Shown here: piece after piece, positions 15,978 through 23,734 of the stretch | Position numbering within the stretch: position 1 is the stretch's first letter | How the letters are laid out: every line of letters starts with the position of its first letter | Assembly: GCA_937901285.1 (NCBI GenBank) | Contig: CALCHI010000486.1 | Span: 1 to 24,402 of the forward strand | Length of the DNA stretch: 24,402 bases | Direction of reading: 5' to 3' | Origin: UBA8437 sp003445035 | GTDB taxonomy: Bacteria; Planctomycetota; Planctomycetia; Planctomycetales; Planctomycetaceae | Made by a program: the position numbers and the translations under genes | The notes under the pieces: generated by a model | What the model was told of the DNA's origin: nothing | What the model saw: only the letters and a program-made list of their open reading frames with translations | Databases searched by the model: none

Positions 15978-16705
15978 TGATGACACGCCGTGACAACAGT
16001 TCCCGTGGCAATCGAACCCTGGCGGCACTTGTGTTGTCCGCAGGGGTTGTTTTGTTTGCGGTTGTCACGCTGGCCGTTCCGCGAGAGTTGGGCGGTCGGT
16101 TGATCGCCGATGATGGCCTGGTGCAACTGGCGACATTTGTCGTTTTGTGCACGTCGGTGTTGTTGGCAATTCGCAGGGCGATTCGGGACCCGGGTGAGCG
16201 GGTGTTGCTGGGACTGACCTCCTTCATGCTGGTGATTTATGCCGCAAGGGAAGCGGATCTGCATCGAGCGAAATGGGTTCCGGAGCACTTCAGCAGCAGC
16301 CGGTTCTACCTGTCGGCCGACGTTCCCGTTGCCGAGAAAATTGTCTGTGGGTCATTCCTGATGGGCGTGGTGATCGTGGGCGTCATGATGATTGCTCGCG
16401 GAGTCCCAAAGATTGCTCCGGCGTTTCGGTCGAGACAGCCGTGGTTGATGTTCTCGGTGGCGTGGGCGTGTGTCTTTGCCGCGTCGCAGGTTTCCGATCA
16501 GTCGTCCTGGAACGAGGTGTTCGCCGGCCAGGCTTTCGAGGAGATTGCGGAGTTCATGGCGGCGGGATTCGTGGTCCTGACGGTGTTGAGTTATCCGTCC
16601 GACGACGGCATGGCCACGGCTGTGGACGGCGATGGCAACGTTGGCAGGGACGACGATACCAATGCCAAAAACGGTCAGCCCGCGGAAAAGGCCTCGGCCG
16701 CCTGA
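15974..16705 (+). CDS. Polytopic membrane protein of unknown function, coupled to the LRR protein
   Basis: Three consecutive ATGs start at 15974; the first overlaps the LRR stop as ATGA. The 243-residue product has about five or six membrane helices (about 16-36, 46-66, 75-90, 120-142, 154-170, 186-206) and a hydrophilic, Asp/Gly/Asn-rich C-terminal tail. Between helices lie charged, conserved-looking motifs: 'AAREADLHRAKW' followed by 'SSRFY' and 'VAEKI', and later 'AFEEIAEF'. Buried charged residues like these often mark a functional core, but I do not recognise the family. The coupling to a membrane-anchored LRR protein suggests a two-component membrane complex in which the LRR is the outward binding part. 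The long upstream extension of the frame (from 15755) is a shadow of the LRR gene. Confidence 0.78.
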   Translation: MMMTRRDNSSRGNRTLAALVLSAGVVLFAVVTLAVPRELGGRLIADDGLVQLATFVVLCTSVLLAIRRAIRDPGERVLLGLTSFMLVIYAAREADLHRAKWVPEHFSSSRFYLSADVPVAEKIVCGSFLMGVVIVGVMMIARGVPKIAPAFRSRQPWLMFSVAWACVFAASQVSDQSSWNEVFAGQAFEEIAEFMAAGFVVLTVLSYPSDDGMATAVDGDGNVGRDDDTNAKNGQPAEKASAA

Positions 16706-16724
16706 ATGACTCCCTGTGACGTTG

Positions 16725-16749
16725 CGGCCGCCGTGTTTCTGGCGGGCCG
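16725..16749. terminator. Bulged GC hairpin between convergent genes
   Basis: CGGCCGCC (16725-16732) pairs with GGCGGGCCG (16741-16749) with one bulged G and an eight-base loop, in the 67-base gap between the convergent stops at 16705 and 16773. It can act for both strands, but no T-run follows on either side. Confidence 0.35.
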
Positions 16750-16772
16750 TTGACGGAGATCTCGGGGTGGTG

Positions 16773-18593
16773 TCAACGCCAGAAGACGGTCACCACGAGA
16801 TCGACCGGGCTGCCGAGCCGGTTGAGAACGCTCACCCGTTTTCCGGGGACCAGGCAGAGTTTGCCGGCCATGTCCGCCGTGCTGGTACCGTCGGTGCCAA
16901 CCACCTTGATGGTCCGCCCCTGTCCGCCGACCAGGAACTGTGCGGACTGGTTGATGTCCTTTCCGTCGGAGGCTGAGACGGTGACGGTGGCCACCTTCGT
17001 CTTCGGGCCGGCACCGACGGGCAGTGGCAGGCTTGCGCCGTCTTCGAGTCGGCCACTGTGGCACCAGGTCTTTGTTCCGTAAAGAACCAGGCCTTCACCC
17101 TGTCCGTTTTTGGGGCGATCGTAAACCTCGATCAGACGGTTGTCGTATTTGGCGGGGTTGGAGTTGGTCCCGAAGGTCTTGATCAATTTTCCGGTTTTGA
17201 CCAGCCCACCGTTCCAGAAGGCGTTGATCAGGGCGATGTTGGAGGATGAGTCGTCGATGTCCAGGGCGGTCGACACGTAGCCGGCCGGTGCATTTCCTCT
17301 GACGGGCGCGTAGAAGATGTTTTGCAGCGTGGCGCTGGTGCACTTGCGGAGGTAAATCCCGCCGACCCCGCCGCCACACCCGTAGATGTTCTCCAGCACC
17401 AGGTTCATCAGGTTGTAGTTGTGGGCAATGTGGATGATGGCGCCACCGTGGGCGGTACCGTTCTCCATCCGCACGTTTTTGACCGAGAGGTTCATGCTGA
17501 CCCCCCTGGTCTCGGTGTCGTCCCAATGCAGGCCGTACTTGCCTCCGACCCAGGCATTGGTCCCGTCAAAGACGACATTGTGCAGGGCCACGCCCGAGGC
17601 GATCTTCACCGACGGTCCGTTGGGATCCATCGGAAGCAGGTAGGTGTTTCGGAACGTGGAATGGTCAATCGAGATCCACTCGATGGCGGGGTTCTTGTCG
17701 ATGAGGATCGGCAGGTCGGCGAGAATGGTCACGTTTTCGACAAAGACCAACTGCCGTCCCTGGACCTGGAGTCCAATGCTGTGATTGCCGCCCCAGTTGT
17801 GGATCGCGACATTCCGCACTTCGATGATGTCAGCGTCGACGATCCGGATGCCTGTCTTCTGGACCCGCTTCCGATCCTTGTAGTCTCCCGCGCCCAGCAG
17901 ACCAATATCCCTGATCGCACATTGGGCAATCACGCTTTTGTCCGGATGAGAGAACTCAAACAACGCCATTGGGTTGGACGGGTTGAATGTGATCTGTGTG
18001 GCGTACATTCCGTCCCCGATGAGCTTCACCCGATGCCGATTGACGTGGATGGTCGTCTGGCAGTTGAAGGTGCCAGACAGCCTGACGTTGACACCCGGGA
18101 GCGACGGAGAGGAATTGATGGCCTTGTTGATGGCTGGACTGCTGTCCGATGACGCCGGGGAAGCGCCCCACCACTGGGGATACACTTCGCTGACGGCACC
18201 GGAACCGAACTGTGCCCGTCCCGGACCGGAGAAGACCTGGTGCAGGCCAGCTGAGAATGGCCCGTCGAACCTGACGATCGCCGGATCGGACGCCTTCAGC
18301 ACGGTCCCGTTGGAAACCACCACGCTGATGGTCGGGGGAAAGGTGATGGTGGCCAGGTTGAAGGTTCCGCCCGAAAAGTGGAGGGTCCTGTTGTTGCTGC
18401 CCCGGCATGCATTGATGGCCGCGTTGACGGCTTTCGTGTCATCCTTCCCGTCGTTGGGAACCGCTCCGAACTCGGTGACATACGTGACGTCTGTCGGTCC
18501 CTGCGGAGGTGTTTTTACCGGATTGTGAGCCGCTCCCAAGCCGACACAGATTCCCAATCCCAGCAAGCAGATGACAGTGGCTGTTCGTGCCAT
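16773..18593 (-). CDS. Secreted pectate-lyase-superfamily right-handed beta-helix protein
   Basis: The ATG at 18593 (606 residues) has a GAGG site seven bases upstream and a signal peptide ('TVICLLGLGICVGLGAA'). The mature part begins with 'VTEFGAVPNDGKDDTKAVNA', the hallmark opening of the pectate_lyase_3/GH28-like beta-helix group, where a disordered 'FGAxxDG.xDdT' segment caps the helix. Strand-turn repeats follow to about residue 500, for example 'VKLIGDGMYATQITF', 'IEVRNVAIHNWGG', 'VSMNLSVKNVRMENG' and 'LMNLVLENIYGCGGG'. A C-terminal beta-rich region (about 525-606, 'AGKLCLVPGKRVSVLNRLG') may be a capping or trimerisation domain. No catalytic Asp pattern of polygalacturonases stands out, so it may be a lyase, another glycan enzyme or a tailspike-like binding protein. 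It is transcribed away from the 18848 gene. Confidence 0.82.
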   Translation of the reverse strand: MARTATVICLLGLGICVGLGAAHNPVKTPPQGPTDVTYVTEFGAVPNDGKDDTKAVNAAINACRGSNNRTLHFSGGTFNLATITFPPTISVVVSNGTVLKASDPAIVRFDGPFSAGLHQVFSGPGRAQFGSGAVSEVYPQWWGASPASSDSSPAINKAINSSPSLPGVNVRLSGTFNCQTTIHVNRHRVKLIGDGMYATQITFNPSNPMALFEFSHPDKSVIAQCAIRDIGLLGAGDYKDRKRVQKTGIRIVDADIIEVRNVAIHNWGGNHSIGLQVQGRQLVFVENVTILADLPILIDKNPAIEWISIDHSTFRNTYLLPMDPNGPSVKIASGVALHNVVFDGTNAWVGGKYGLHWDDTETRGVSMNLSVKNVRMENGTAHGGAIIHIAHNYNLMNLVLENIYGCGGGVGGIYLRKCTSATLQNIFYAPVRGNAPAGYVSTALDIDDSSSNIALINAFWNGGLVKTGKLIKTFGTNSNPAKYDNRLIEVYDRPKNGQGEGLVLYGTKTWCHSGRLEDGASLPLPVGAGPKTKVATVTVSASDGKDINQSAQFLVGGQGRTIKVVGTDGTSTADMAGKLCLVPGKRVSVLNRLGSPVDLVVTVFWR

Positions 18594-18847
18594 GGCAGAA
18601 CCTCGTGACGTGTTGAACAGGAAGAAACGGTTCCGGAATCGAGACGTAGTGACTTCTAGTGATGTTAGGAACGAGCGGTTTTTCCGCAATCCCGTGCCAA
18701 TGTCAGAGGAAACGATCACCGTGGCTCGTGGCCTCTTGGACTCGTGAGAGAGGAGTGGCCAAGGCGACCGCGTCAACAAGACAGGTGCTGCCGCGTTGAT
18801 TAAGATGGGACCCGACCATGGCCTGTTCGAACCCGAGGATTCAACTC

Positions 18848-19495
18848 ATGTACGCCGTCCGGTTTTCGTTGCCCCTGTTCCTTGTCCTGCTGTTCCTGCA
18901 ACCCGCGGAAGCACAGAAAGGTCGCACTCGCAGCCGGAATGTGGGGATCGGCACGTTGGCCGGCAACCGGCTCGTTCACAAGGAGCTGAAGTTGAGTGAC
19001 GAGCAGAAGGCCGCTCTGAAGAAAGCGGCTACTGAGACGCGTACGGCAGTCAAGGCGGCGCAGGGTTTGGAAGAACAGGAACGCGCTAAAAAAAATCGGG
19101 AGGCGACCCAGAAACTGCGGGCCGTGATTTCCAAGACATGCAGCGAAAAGCAGCAGCAGCGACTGTTCCAGATCGAGATTCAGTACACATCCGGTTCCTG
19201 GATGCTGATGCGTCAGGAGCTCTCCGGTGTTCTGAAGTTGACCAAGGACCAGCGTCGCCAGATTCGTGAAGTCTCCAGGACATCACAGGGAAAAGTCAAA
19301 AAACTTCGGAAAACACGCAACGATGACAATCGCCAGGAAGTGCAACTTAAGATCAACGCTCTGCTGGGCCAGGCTCGCAAGGATGCCGTCAAGCTGTTGA
19401 CCGAGGAACAGCAGAAGAGCTGGAAGGCGGCCAGTGGCGAGGTGTTTGAGTTGCGGCCGGCGAAGAAAAAGAAAAAGAAGAAAAAGGCGGAGTAA
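18848..19495 (+). CDS. Small secreted helical LTxxQ-like protein with polylysine tail
   Basis: The ATG at 18848 is preferred over 18818 because GAGGA lies nine bases before it and a good signal peptide ('VRFSLPLFLVLLFLQPAEA', cut near residue 22) follows directly. The mature protein of about 190 residues is almost all charged helix and carries three spaced motifs like those of Spy/LTxxQ proteins: 'LSDEQKAAL' (49-57), 'LTKDQRRQI' (131-139) and 'LTEEQQKSW' (184-192). Periplasmic Spy-type proteins are chaperones or metal sensors; planctomycetes have many such secreted paralogues of unknown role. It ends in eight consecutive lysines before Ala-Glu, encoded by an A-rich run that is a potential slippage site. 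The gene is alone on the plus strand between two minus-strand genes. Confidence 0.75.
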   Translation: MYAVRFSLPLFLVLLFLQPAEAQKGRTRSRNVGIGTLAGNRLVHKELKLSDEQKAALKKAATETRTAVKAAQGLEEQERAKKNREATQKLRAVISKTCSEKQQQRLFQIEIQYTSGSWMLMRQELSGVLKLTKDQRRQIREVSRTSQGKVKKLRKTRNDDNRQEVQLKINALLGQARKDAVKLLTEEQQKSWKAASGEVFELRPAKKKKKKKKAE

Positions 19496-19496
19496 G

Positions 19497-19518
19497 CCTC
19501 GTTCTGTAGACAACGAGG
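19497..19518. terminator. Hairpin directly after the LTxxQ-like gene
   Basis: CCTCGTT (19497-19503) and AACGAGG (19512-19518) form a perfect seven-pair stem around an eight-base loop, starting one base after the TAA at 19493-19495. The following bases (TCTCCGACTCGCTTTC) are only moderately T-rich, so this is a weak intrinsic terminator at best. Confidence 0.5.
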
Positions 19519-19545
19519 TCTCCGACTCGCTTTCACTCTCTCGTC

Positions 19546-19559
19546 GGGGCAGCAGCCCC
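19546..19559. terminator. Short GC hairpin in convergent gap
   Basis: GGGGC, a four-base loop AGCA, and GCCCC form a compact hairpin between the convergent stops at 19495 and 19581. A further ACCCG/CGGGT pair lies at 19568-19581, reaching the stop of the minus-strand gene. They may end the minus-strand transcript. Confidence 0.35.
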
Positions 19560-19580
19560 TGAGGGGTACCCGTCGGCGGG

Positions 19581-20915
19581 TCAATTGCCAACGACCCTCG
19601 GCTTTGAGTTTGGTGTTGCCCTGTCGGCCTTGCGACCAACGATGCTCGCGCGATTGGGGCGGTTCCAAATCAGCTTGGCGACGAAGACGCTGTTGTCGCT
19701 GCCGTACTTAGTGACTCCGACCGGCTGCATCCACTCGACGGTCGTGATCCAGGTCTCGGTCGGACTGACATCGGTCATCCCGAAATTCCCCAGCCGCGTA
19801 CCGCGTTCGGGAACCAGAATCCGTTCGGACTGTCTTTTCACCACGACCCGCCGCGGATCGACTTCGGCGATGACCAGGGGGGCCCGATGCCGGATGACGT
19901 GGTCGTTGTTCAGGCCACGTCGGGTGTAGACCAGGAACAGGCCGTCGGAATGGGTGACCCAGTGCTGCTGGGTGTTGTAACTGCCGAGGTCGGCCCCGTT
20001 GTCGAAGGTCCATTTTTTGAGTGGGCCGAAGTGCAGGCCATCCCGGCTGGTCGTGACATATCCGAACTTGACGGTTCGCAGTGTCATGTAGAAACGGCCG
20101 TTGAACCTGGTGATTGACGGTTCGGAGAATCCGTCGCCATGCTTTTCGGCCGGTGGCAGTTCCAGTTCGTCACCGTGCTCGACGAACTTCAACGTCTTGC
20201 CGTCGAATCGGCATCGGCACACCGTGACGCGGTGTTCCGTCTGATCGCGGCGCCGATAGTAGATCGGCAACAGGATGTCGCCGTTGGGCAAATCGTATCT
20301 CTGGGCACATCCGGCTGATGCGTTCTGGAATTTCGGATCATCCGGCAGTTTCAGCGTCTTCCAGGGATTCCATTTTCTGGTGATCGGGTCATAGGCCGAA
20401 TACGCCGTCTCGCTGGGGCCGCGGGCGAGGTGGCGCTGATCCTTGGTGGTGTAGTAGAACGTCTTGCCGGTTCCCAGCAGCGTCTTTGTGGCCGCATGCC
20501 ACAGCGGCCAGAAGTCACAGGGGACCACGGAGGTCTGCTTGGTCGGCTGACGCCGTCTCAGGGACTGATGGCCGGTGGGGCCGATCCAGTTTCGGCCCAT
20601 GTTGTCGGTCCGCAGGTCGTGGAGTCCGAAAAATACGTCGGACCGGGTCAGCATCAATTTCTGCAACGTGATCAGCACGATCGGCTTCTTGCCGGGATTG
20701 CCGGGCGTGCCGGGAGGGATGGCTCCCGGACGAGTGTGCACCCAGCAGGTCTTGCCGTCGAATCCCTTGACGGCCGTTGAGAGTTCAATGCGGTAGTCGA
20801 GCTTCGGGCGTGGTGCCTTGTGTGCCGGAGGGGCCGCCGGAGCCGTCTCGGCGATCATCACCAGGACAAGTGCGGGAAGAATTGGGAGCAGCGAGGCCCG
20901 GTGCCGGTGTGTCAT
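19581..20915 (-). CDS. Secreted BNR/sialidase-like beta-propeller protein
   Basis: The ATG at 20915 (444 residues) starts a Sec signal peptide, 'ASLLPILPALVLVMIAETAP', that ends near 'APA'. The mature protein looks like a six-bladed sialidase-type propeller: degenerate Asp-boxes 'TDNMGRNW' (about 103-110) and 'TSRDGLHF' (about 289-296), the strand motif 'FSEPSITRFNGRFYMTLRT', and repeated 'D.NG..L.PIYYR'-like blades. Asp-boxes are structural, and the sialidase active-site Arg triad and Tyr cannot be confidently assigned, so the substrate is open: sialic acid, another glycan, or none. The isochorismatase-fold gene lies 186 bases upstream on the same strand, too far to assert an operon. A GGAA site about ten bases before the ATG supports the start. 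Confidence 0.75.
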   Translation of the reverse strand: MTHRHRASLLPILPALVLVMIAETAPAAPPAHKAPRPKLDYRIELSTAVKGFDGKTCWVHTRPGAIPPGTPGNPGKKPIVLITLQKLMLTRSDVFFGLHDLRTDNMGRNWIGPTGHQSLRRRQPTKQTSVVPCDFWPLWHAATKTLLGTGKTFYYTTKDQRHLARGPSETAYSAYDPITRKWNPWKTLKLPDDPKFQNASAGCAQRYDLPNGDILLPIYYRRRDQTEHRVTVCRCRFDGKTLKFVEHGDELELPPAEKHGDGFSEPSITRFNGRFYMTLRTVKFGYVTTSRDGLHFGPLKKWTFDNGADLGSYNTQQHWVTHSDGLFLVYTRRGLNNDHVIRHRAPLVIAEVDPRRVVVKRQSERILVPERGTRLGNFGMTDVSPTETWITTVEWMQPVGVTKYGSDNSVFVAKLIWNRPNRASIVGRKADRATPNSKPRVVGN

Positions 20916-21101
20916 GATCAGGATTCCGTCAATGGGGCCGTGTTGCCAAGCCGCGACGCACTGGATCGTGACTGGTCTGGTGCAAGCGATCTGCAAGGAG
21001 AAGGGCGTGATGGTCAACGGTGTGGATGACGACCCGTGTCAGATCCATGGCATCACCAAGTTCATCCCGGGCCGGTAGGGTGAAAATGTCGGATCCAGCG
21101 G

Positions 21102-22169
21102 CTAGTCAGGGATGATCCAGGACGCTTGGGTGATAAGCACGTTCAAGGAAGCGAAGGAAACGGCCTGGTTGGTTGCATATTGGGCCGATGAGTTTGCCGG
21201 AAGGGTCGCCTGTACGGCATCGCCGACCAGGAAGACATTAAAGTCACGACGCAATTTTTCGTGCCCGGCCGTCGTGCTACAAACGCACATGTCGGCGTGG
21301 TAACCGCACAACAGTACATGCTCGATGCCGTTGTGCTGCAGAAAACGCTTCAGCGCATCGTATCCCTCACCGTCGTAGATAACGACATCGTTCGGGGCAA
21401 CCTCAATGGAACCCATCACGGGTATCGGCAAGTCCCGAAATCCTTGGTTGTTGTACTTGGCCGACGCATCGAGACCGGGAAACTGGCGGAAGTAGTCGAT
21501 TGCCGGCTTGCTCGAACGCAACTCGATACGTTTGGGAATGTCACTACCTTGATACCTGAACGACTTCAGTTTGGCCGTCAACTGCTTTCGCGCTTCCGCG
21601 CGCTCAGCCGCCGACGGTTTGTAAGCCATAGAGCGATAGAGTTTGCGGCGAATGGGATCGCCGCGACCGGGCAGGCTATAGACAACCATGCCAACTCTAG
21701 AACGAAGTTTCTTCAGTAGTGGGTTGACCACGACTTTGCCATGTTGAACCATCACCCGATTCTTGTCCGGCGTACAGGCGAAAATGGCGCCAGCCGGCTG
21801 CGGTGTTTTCCAACCTTGACCATCGTCAACACCCCACGGATGTACCACCACAATTACCGTTTTCGCCGCTTGCAAACGGTTCGGCATTTCAATAACGCCT
21901 CGAGCGTTATAAGAGAATCGCCAGGCACGAACGCTCAAGTCAGCAGAGGAGTCACTAATCAGCTGCGGTGCTTCATACCGCACTGATGCAATGACTGGCT
22001 GCACAAACGTCGGATGGTCTGCGAGCAAAGGCTGAGGGTCAGAAATCACTTTCAGATCATTCGAGTAGACACGAACTTTCTTCTCACTACTGGCCCGTGT
22101 CGCCATCGAAGACAAGAGCGGCATGGCTACGCATAGCGTGCAACTCACCAAGGCCGTTGATTTCAACAT
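21102..22169 (-). CDS. Secreted isochorismatase-fold cysteine hydrolase-like protein
   Basis: The 355-residue product has a signal peptide (about 1-26, 'ALVSCTLCVAMPLLSSMATRA'). The fold is indicated by 'VIVVVHPWGVDDGQGW' (105-120) and by 'GIEHVLLCGYHADMCVCSTT' (281-300), where Cys295 is at the place of the family's nucleophile, followed by 'FNVFLVGDA' (310-318). In ordinary isochorismatase-type hydrolases the first strand ends in the catalytic Asp and a Lys precedes the final helix-strand unit; here His110 and Tyr265 seem to take these positions, so the triad looks altered. At 355 residues it is longer than the usual 180-220, with an extra N-terminal region and a charged insertion (about 170-250). 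Codon use is clearly less GC-rich than in neighbouring genes, which may point to transfer. No Shine-Dalgarno is visible. Confidence 0.75.
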   Translation of the reverse strand: MLKSTALVSCTLCVAMPLLSSMATRASSEKKVRVYSNDLKVISDPQPLLADHPTFVQPVIASVRYEAPQLISDSSADLSVRAWRFSYNARGVIEMPNRLQAAKTVIVVVHPWGVDDGQGWKTPQPAGAIFACTPDKNRVMVQHGKVVVNPLLKKLRSRVGMVVYSLPGRGDPIRRKLYRSMAYKPSAAERAEARKQLTAKLKSFRYQGSDIPKRIELRSSKPAIDYFRQFPGLDASAKYNNQGFRDLPIPVMGSIEVAPNDVVIYDGEGYDALKRFLQHNGIEHVLLCGYHADMCVCSTTAGHEKLRRDFNVFLVGDAVQATLPANSSAQYATNQAVSFASLNVLITQASWIIPD

Positions 22170-22451
22170 GAATGGCTACCAGTGAAGGAATTGGAAATCT
22201 AAAATTGGTCCAGCGATTCTTGTGCAACACCGCTTTCGCCGCAACATCTTTTCAATTTCCGAGTTATCGCGGGTCTCGAAATACCTGATTTGGGGAGTCT
22301 ACGATGGCCCAATCATCCACGCTGCCGCTGCCCAAGAGCTGCTCTGCTCACGTTTGGCTTTGCCAATCCGAAAAAACCTCTGGCCGTTGCCGGGGTTGAG
22401 GTCTCGCCGGAACCGTCTCGAGTGGATCTCCATTCTCCAGGAAGCCGCATC
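22170..22451. other. AT-richer divergent intergenic region
   Basis: These 282 bases lie between the starts of the minus-strand isochorismatase-like gene and the plus-strand sialidase-like gene and should carry both promoters. The first half shares the lower GC content of the isochorismatase gene, while the second half returns to the local average. No inverted repeat or promoter consensus stands out. An in-frame extension of the sialidase gene to 22290 lacks protein-like composition. Confidence 0.6.
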
Positions 22452-23588
22452 ATGTCTCGCATCGAAATGATCAGCGAAGGCCCCATCTACCGGAACCCGA
22501 ATCCCGGCTACGGTTATGTGGGAGGGTTCTTCAGCAACGTGGTGCAGCTCTCGGAGGACGAGATCTTCTGCACGTACAATCGTGGCGGCGGGATGTACGC
22601 AACCGACCTGGCTCACTATGCGGCCCGGTCGACTGACGGCGGCGAGAGTTGGACCGAGCATCACGTGGTACATGATCGCGGACCGGATGACGCGGCCTAT
22701 TCGTACCACGATCCGATGGTGGCTCACCTGGACGATGGGTCGCTGGTCATCACGACCTTTCGCGTGGATCGCAGCGACCCGAAACTCCCGTTGTTCAACG
22801 AGGAGACCGGTGGGATCGGTGCGTTCGAACTCGTGGCTTTGCATTCGACTGATCACGGCCGTACGTGGTCGCGTCCAGAGCGGATGGAGGTCCCCGACGA
22901 CCTGATCGTGACGCCCAGTTCCGGGGTCATCGAGTTGTCCGACGGCCGGTGGTTCATGCCCTTTGACCGGTGGCATGCATTTGACTCGTCTCAGCCTTAC
23001 CGGCCGCAGGTGGTGGGGCTGTTCTCGACCGATCGGGGCAGGACGTGGGTGGATCCAGTCGTTGTCGCCGACACCAATTCACAGGACAAGGGGTTCTGGC
23101 ACGGACAGGTGTTGCGGATGAACGACGGCCGCCTGTTCACGATGTTTTGGACGGCGCTGATGAAGAGCGACATCGACAACCAGCCGCTGCACCGTTGTGT
23201 TGGGTCTCCCGACGGAAAGAGCTGGTCGGAGCCGGAGCCGACCACGCTGCCGGGGCAGACCAATCACGCCGTCGATCTCGGCGACGGACGCATGCTGAAT
23301 GTCTACACCCGCCGCGACGGGCCGCAGCCGGGATTTTTTGCTGCGCTGTCCGGTGACGAGGGCAGGACGTGGGACCTCGACAACCAGGTCTGCGTCTGGG
23401 ATGCGACCGGACGCGACAAGTTGGGGGTCGAGGCGCCGGACACCTATCCCTGCTCACACGACACGATCGCCTTCGGGGCACCGAGAGCGATTCGACTGGC
23501 AGACGGGGACGTGCTGGCGACCTACTGGTGCACCGAGATGAGCCTGACACATGTTCGGTGTGCGCGGCTGAGAGTTCTGGAAACCTAG
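22452..23588 (+). CDS. Cytoplasmic sialidase-like six-bladed propeller with five Asp-boxes
   Basis: The ATG at 22452 has an AGGAAG site eight bases upstream and gives 378 residues. Five Asp-boxes (S-x-D-x-G-x-S/T-W) or near variants are regularly spaced: 'STDGGESW' (60-67), 'STDHGRTW' (132-139), 'STDRGRTW' (192-199), 'SPDGKSW' (252-258, one residue short) and 'SGDEGRTW' (300-307), which marks a sialidase-type propeller. Other family-like segments are 'SYHDPMVAHLDDGSLVITTF', 'SSGVIELSDGRWFMPF' and 'HDTIAFGAPRAIRLADGDVL'. There is no signal peptide, unlike the 19581-20915 protein, so it should act in the cytoplasm, possibly on imported oligosaccharides; related proteins may also be non-hydrolytic. 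The gene converges with the cold-shock gene through a strong terminator. Confidence 0.85.
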   Translation: MSRIEMISEGPIYRNPNPGYGYVGGFFSNVVQLSEDEIFCTYNRGGGMYATDLAHYAARSTDGGESWTEHHVVHDRGPDDAAYSYHDPMVAHLDDGSLVITTFRVDRSDPKLPLFNEETGGIGAFELVALHSTDHGRTWSRPERMEVPDDLIVTPSSGVIELSDGRWFMPFDRWHAFDSSQPYRPQVVGLFSTDRGRTWVDPVVVADTNSQDKGFWHGQVLRMNDGRLFTMFWTALMKSDIDNQPLHRCVGSPDGKSWSEPEPTTLPGQTNHAVDLGDGRMLNVYTRRDGPQPGFFAALSGDEGRTWDLDNQVCVWDATGRDKLGVEAPDTYPCSHDTIAFGAPRAIRLADGDVLATYWCTEMSLTHVRCARLRVLET

Positions 23589-23680
23589 CTCGGGGTCTCG
23601 GTGTGCAGCCGGGATGTCTGCTTCGGACAGGATGTTCCTGTTGCCAGAGATCCGGCTGTCGGGATGGGGGACAAAAAAAA

Positions 23681-23705
23681 GAAGCCGGCGAATTTCGCCG
23701 GCTTC
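23681..23705. terminator. Strong bidirectional intrinsic terminator
   Basis: GAAGCCGGCGAA (23681-23692) and TTCGCCGGCTTC (23694-23705) are perfect inverted copies, giving at least 11 usable pairs with a tight loop. Eight A's precede the stem (23673-23680) and TTCTTTT follows, so both strands read a GC stem followed by a T-rich tract. It ends the plus-strand sialidase-like gene (stop at 23588) and the minus-strand cold-shock gene (stop at 23735). Confidence 0.93.
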
Positions 23706-23734
23706 TTCTTTTGTCTCAAGAGATGTCCCGATAC

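Noticed and set aside
17322..18152. 276-codon plus-strand frame inside the beta-helix gene
   Set aside because: Antisense shadow without domain motif; the opposite frame is a full beta-helix protein.
19405..19495. Polylysine run considered as a sequencing or frameshift artefact
   Set aside because: The frame stays open and ends normally, the run mixes AAA and AAG codons, and the third LTxxQ motif precedes it in frame.
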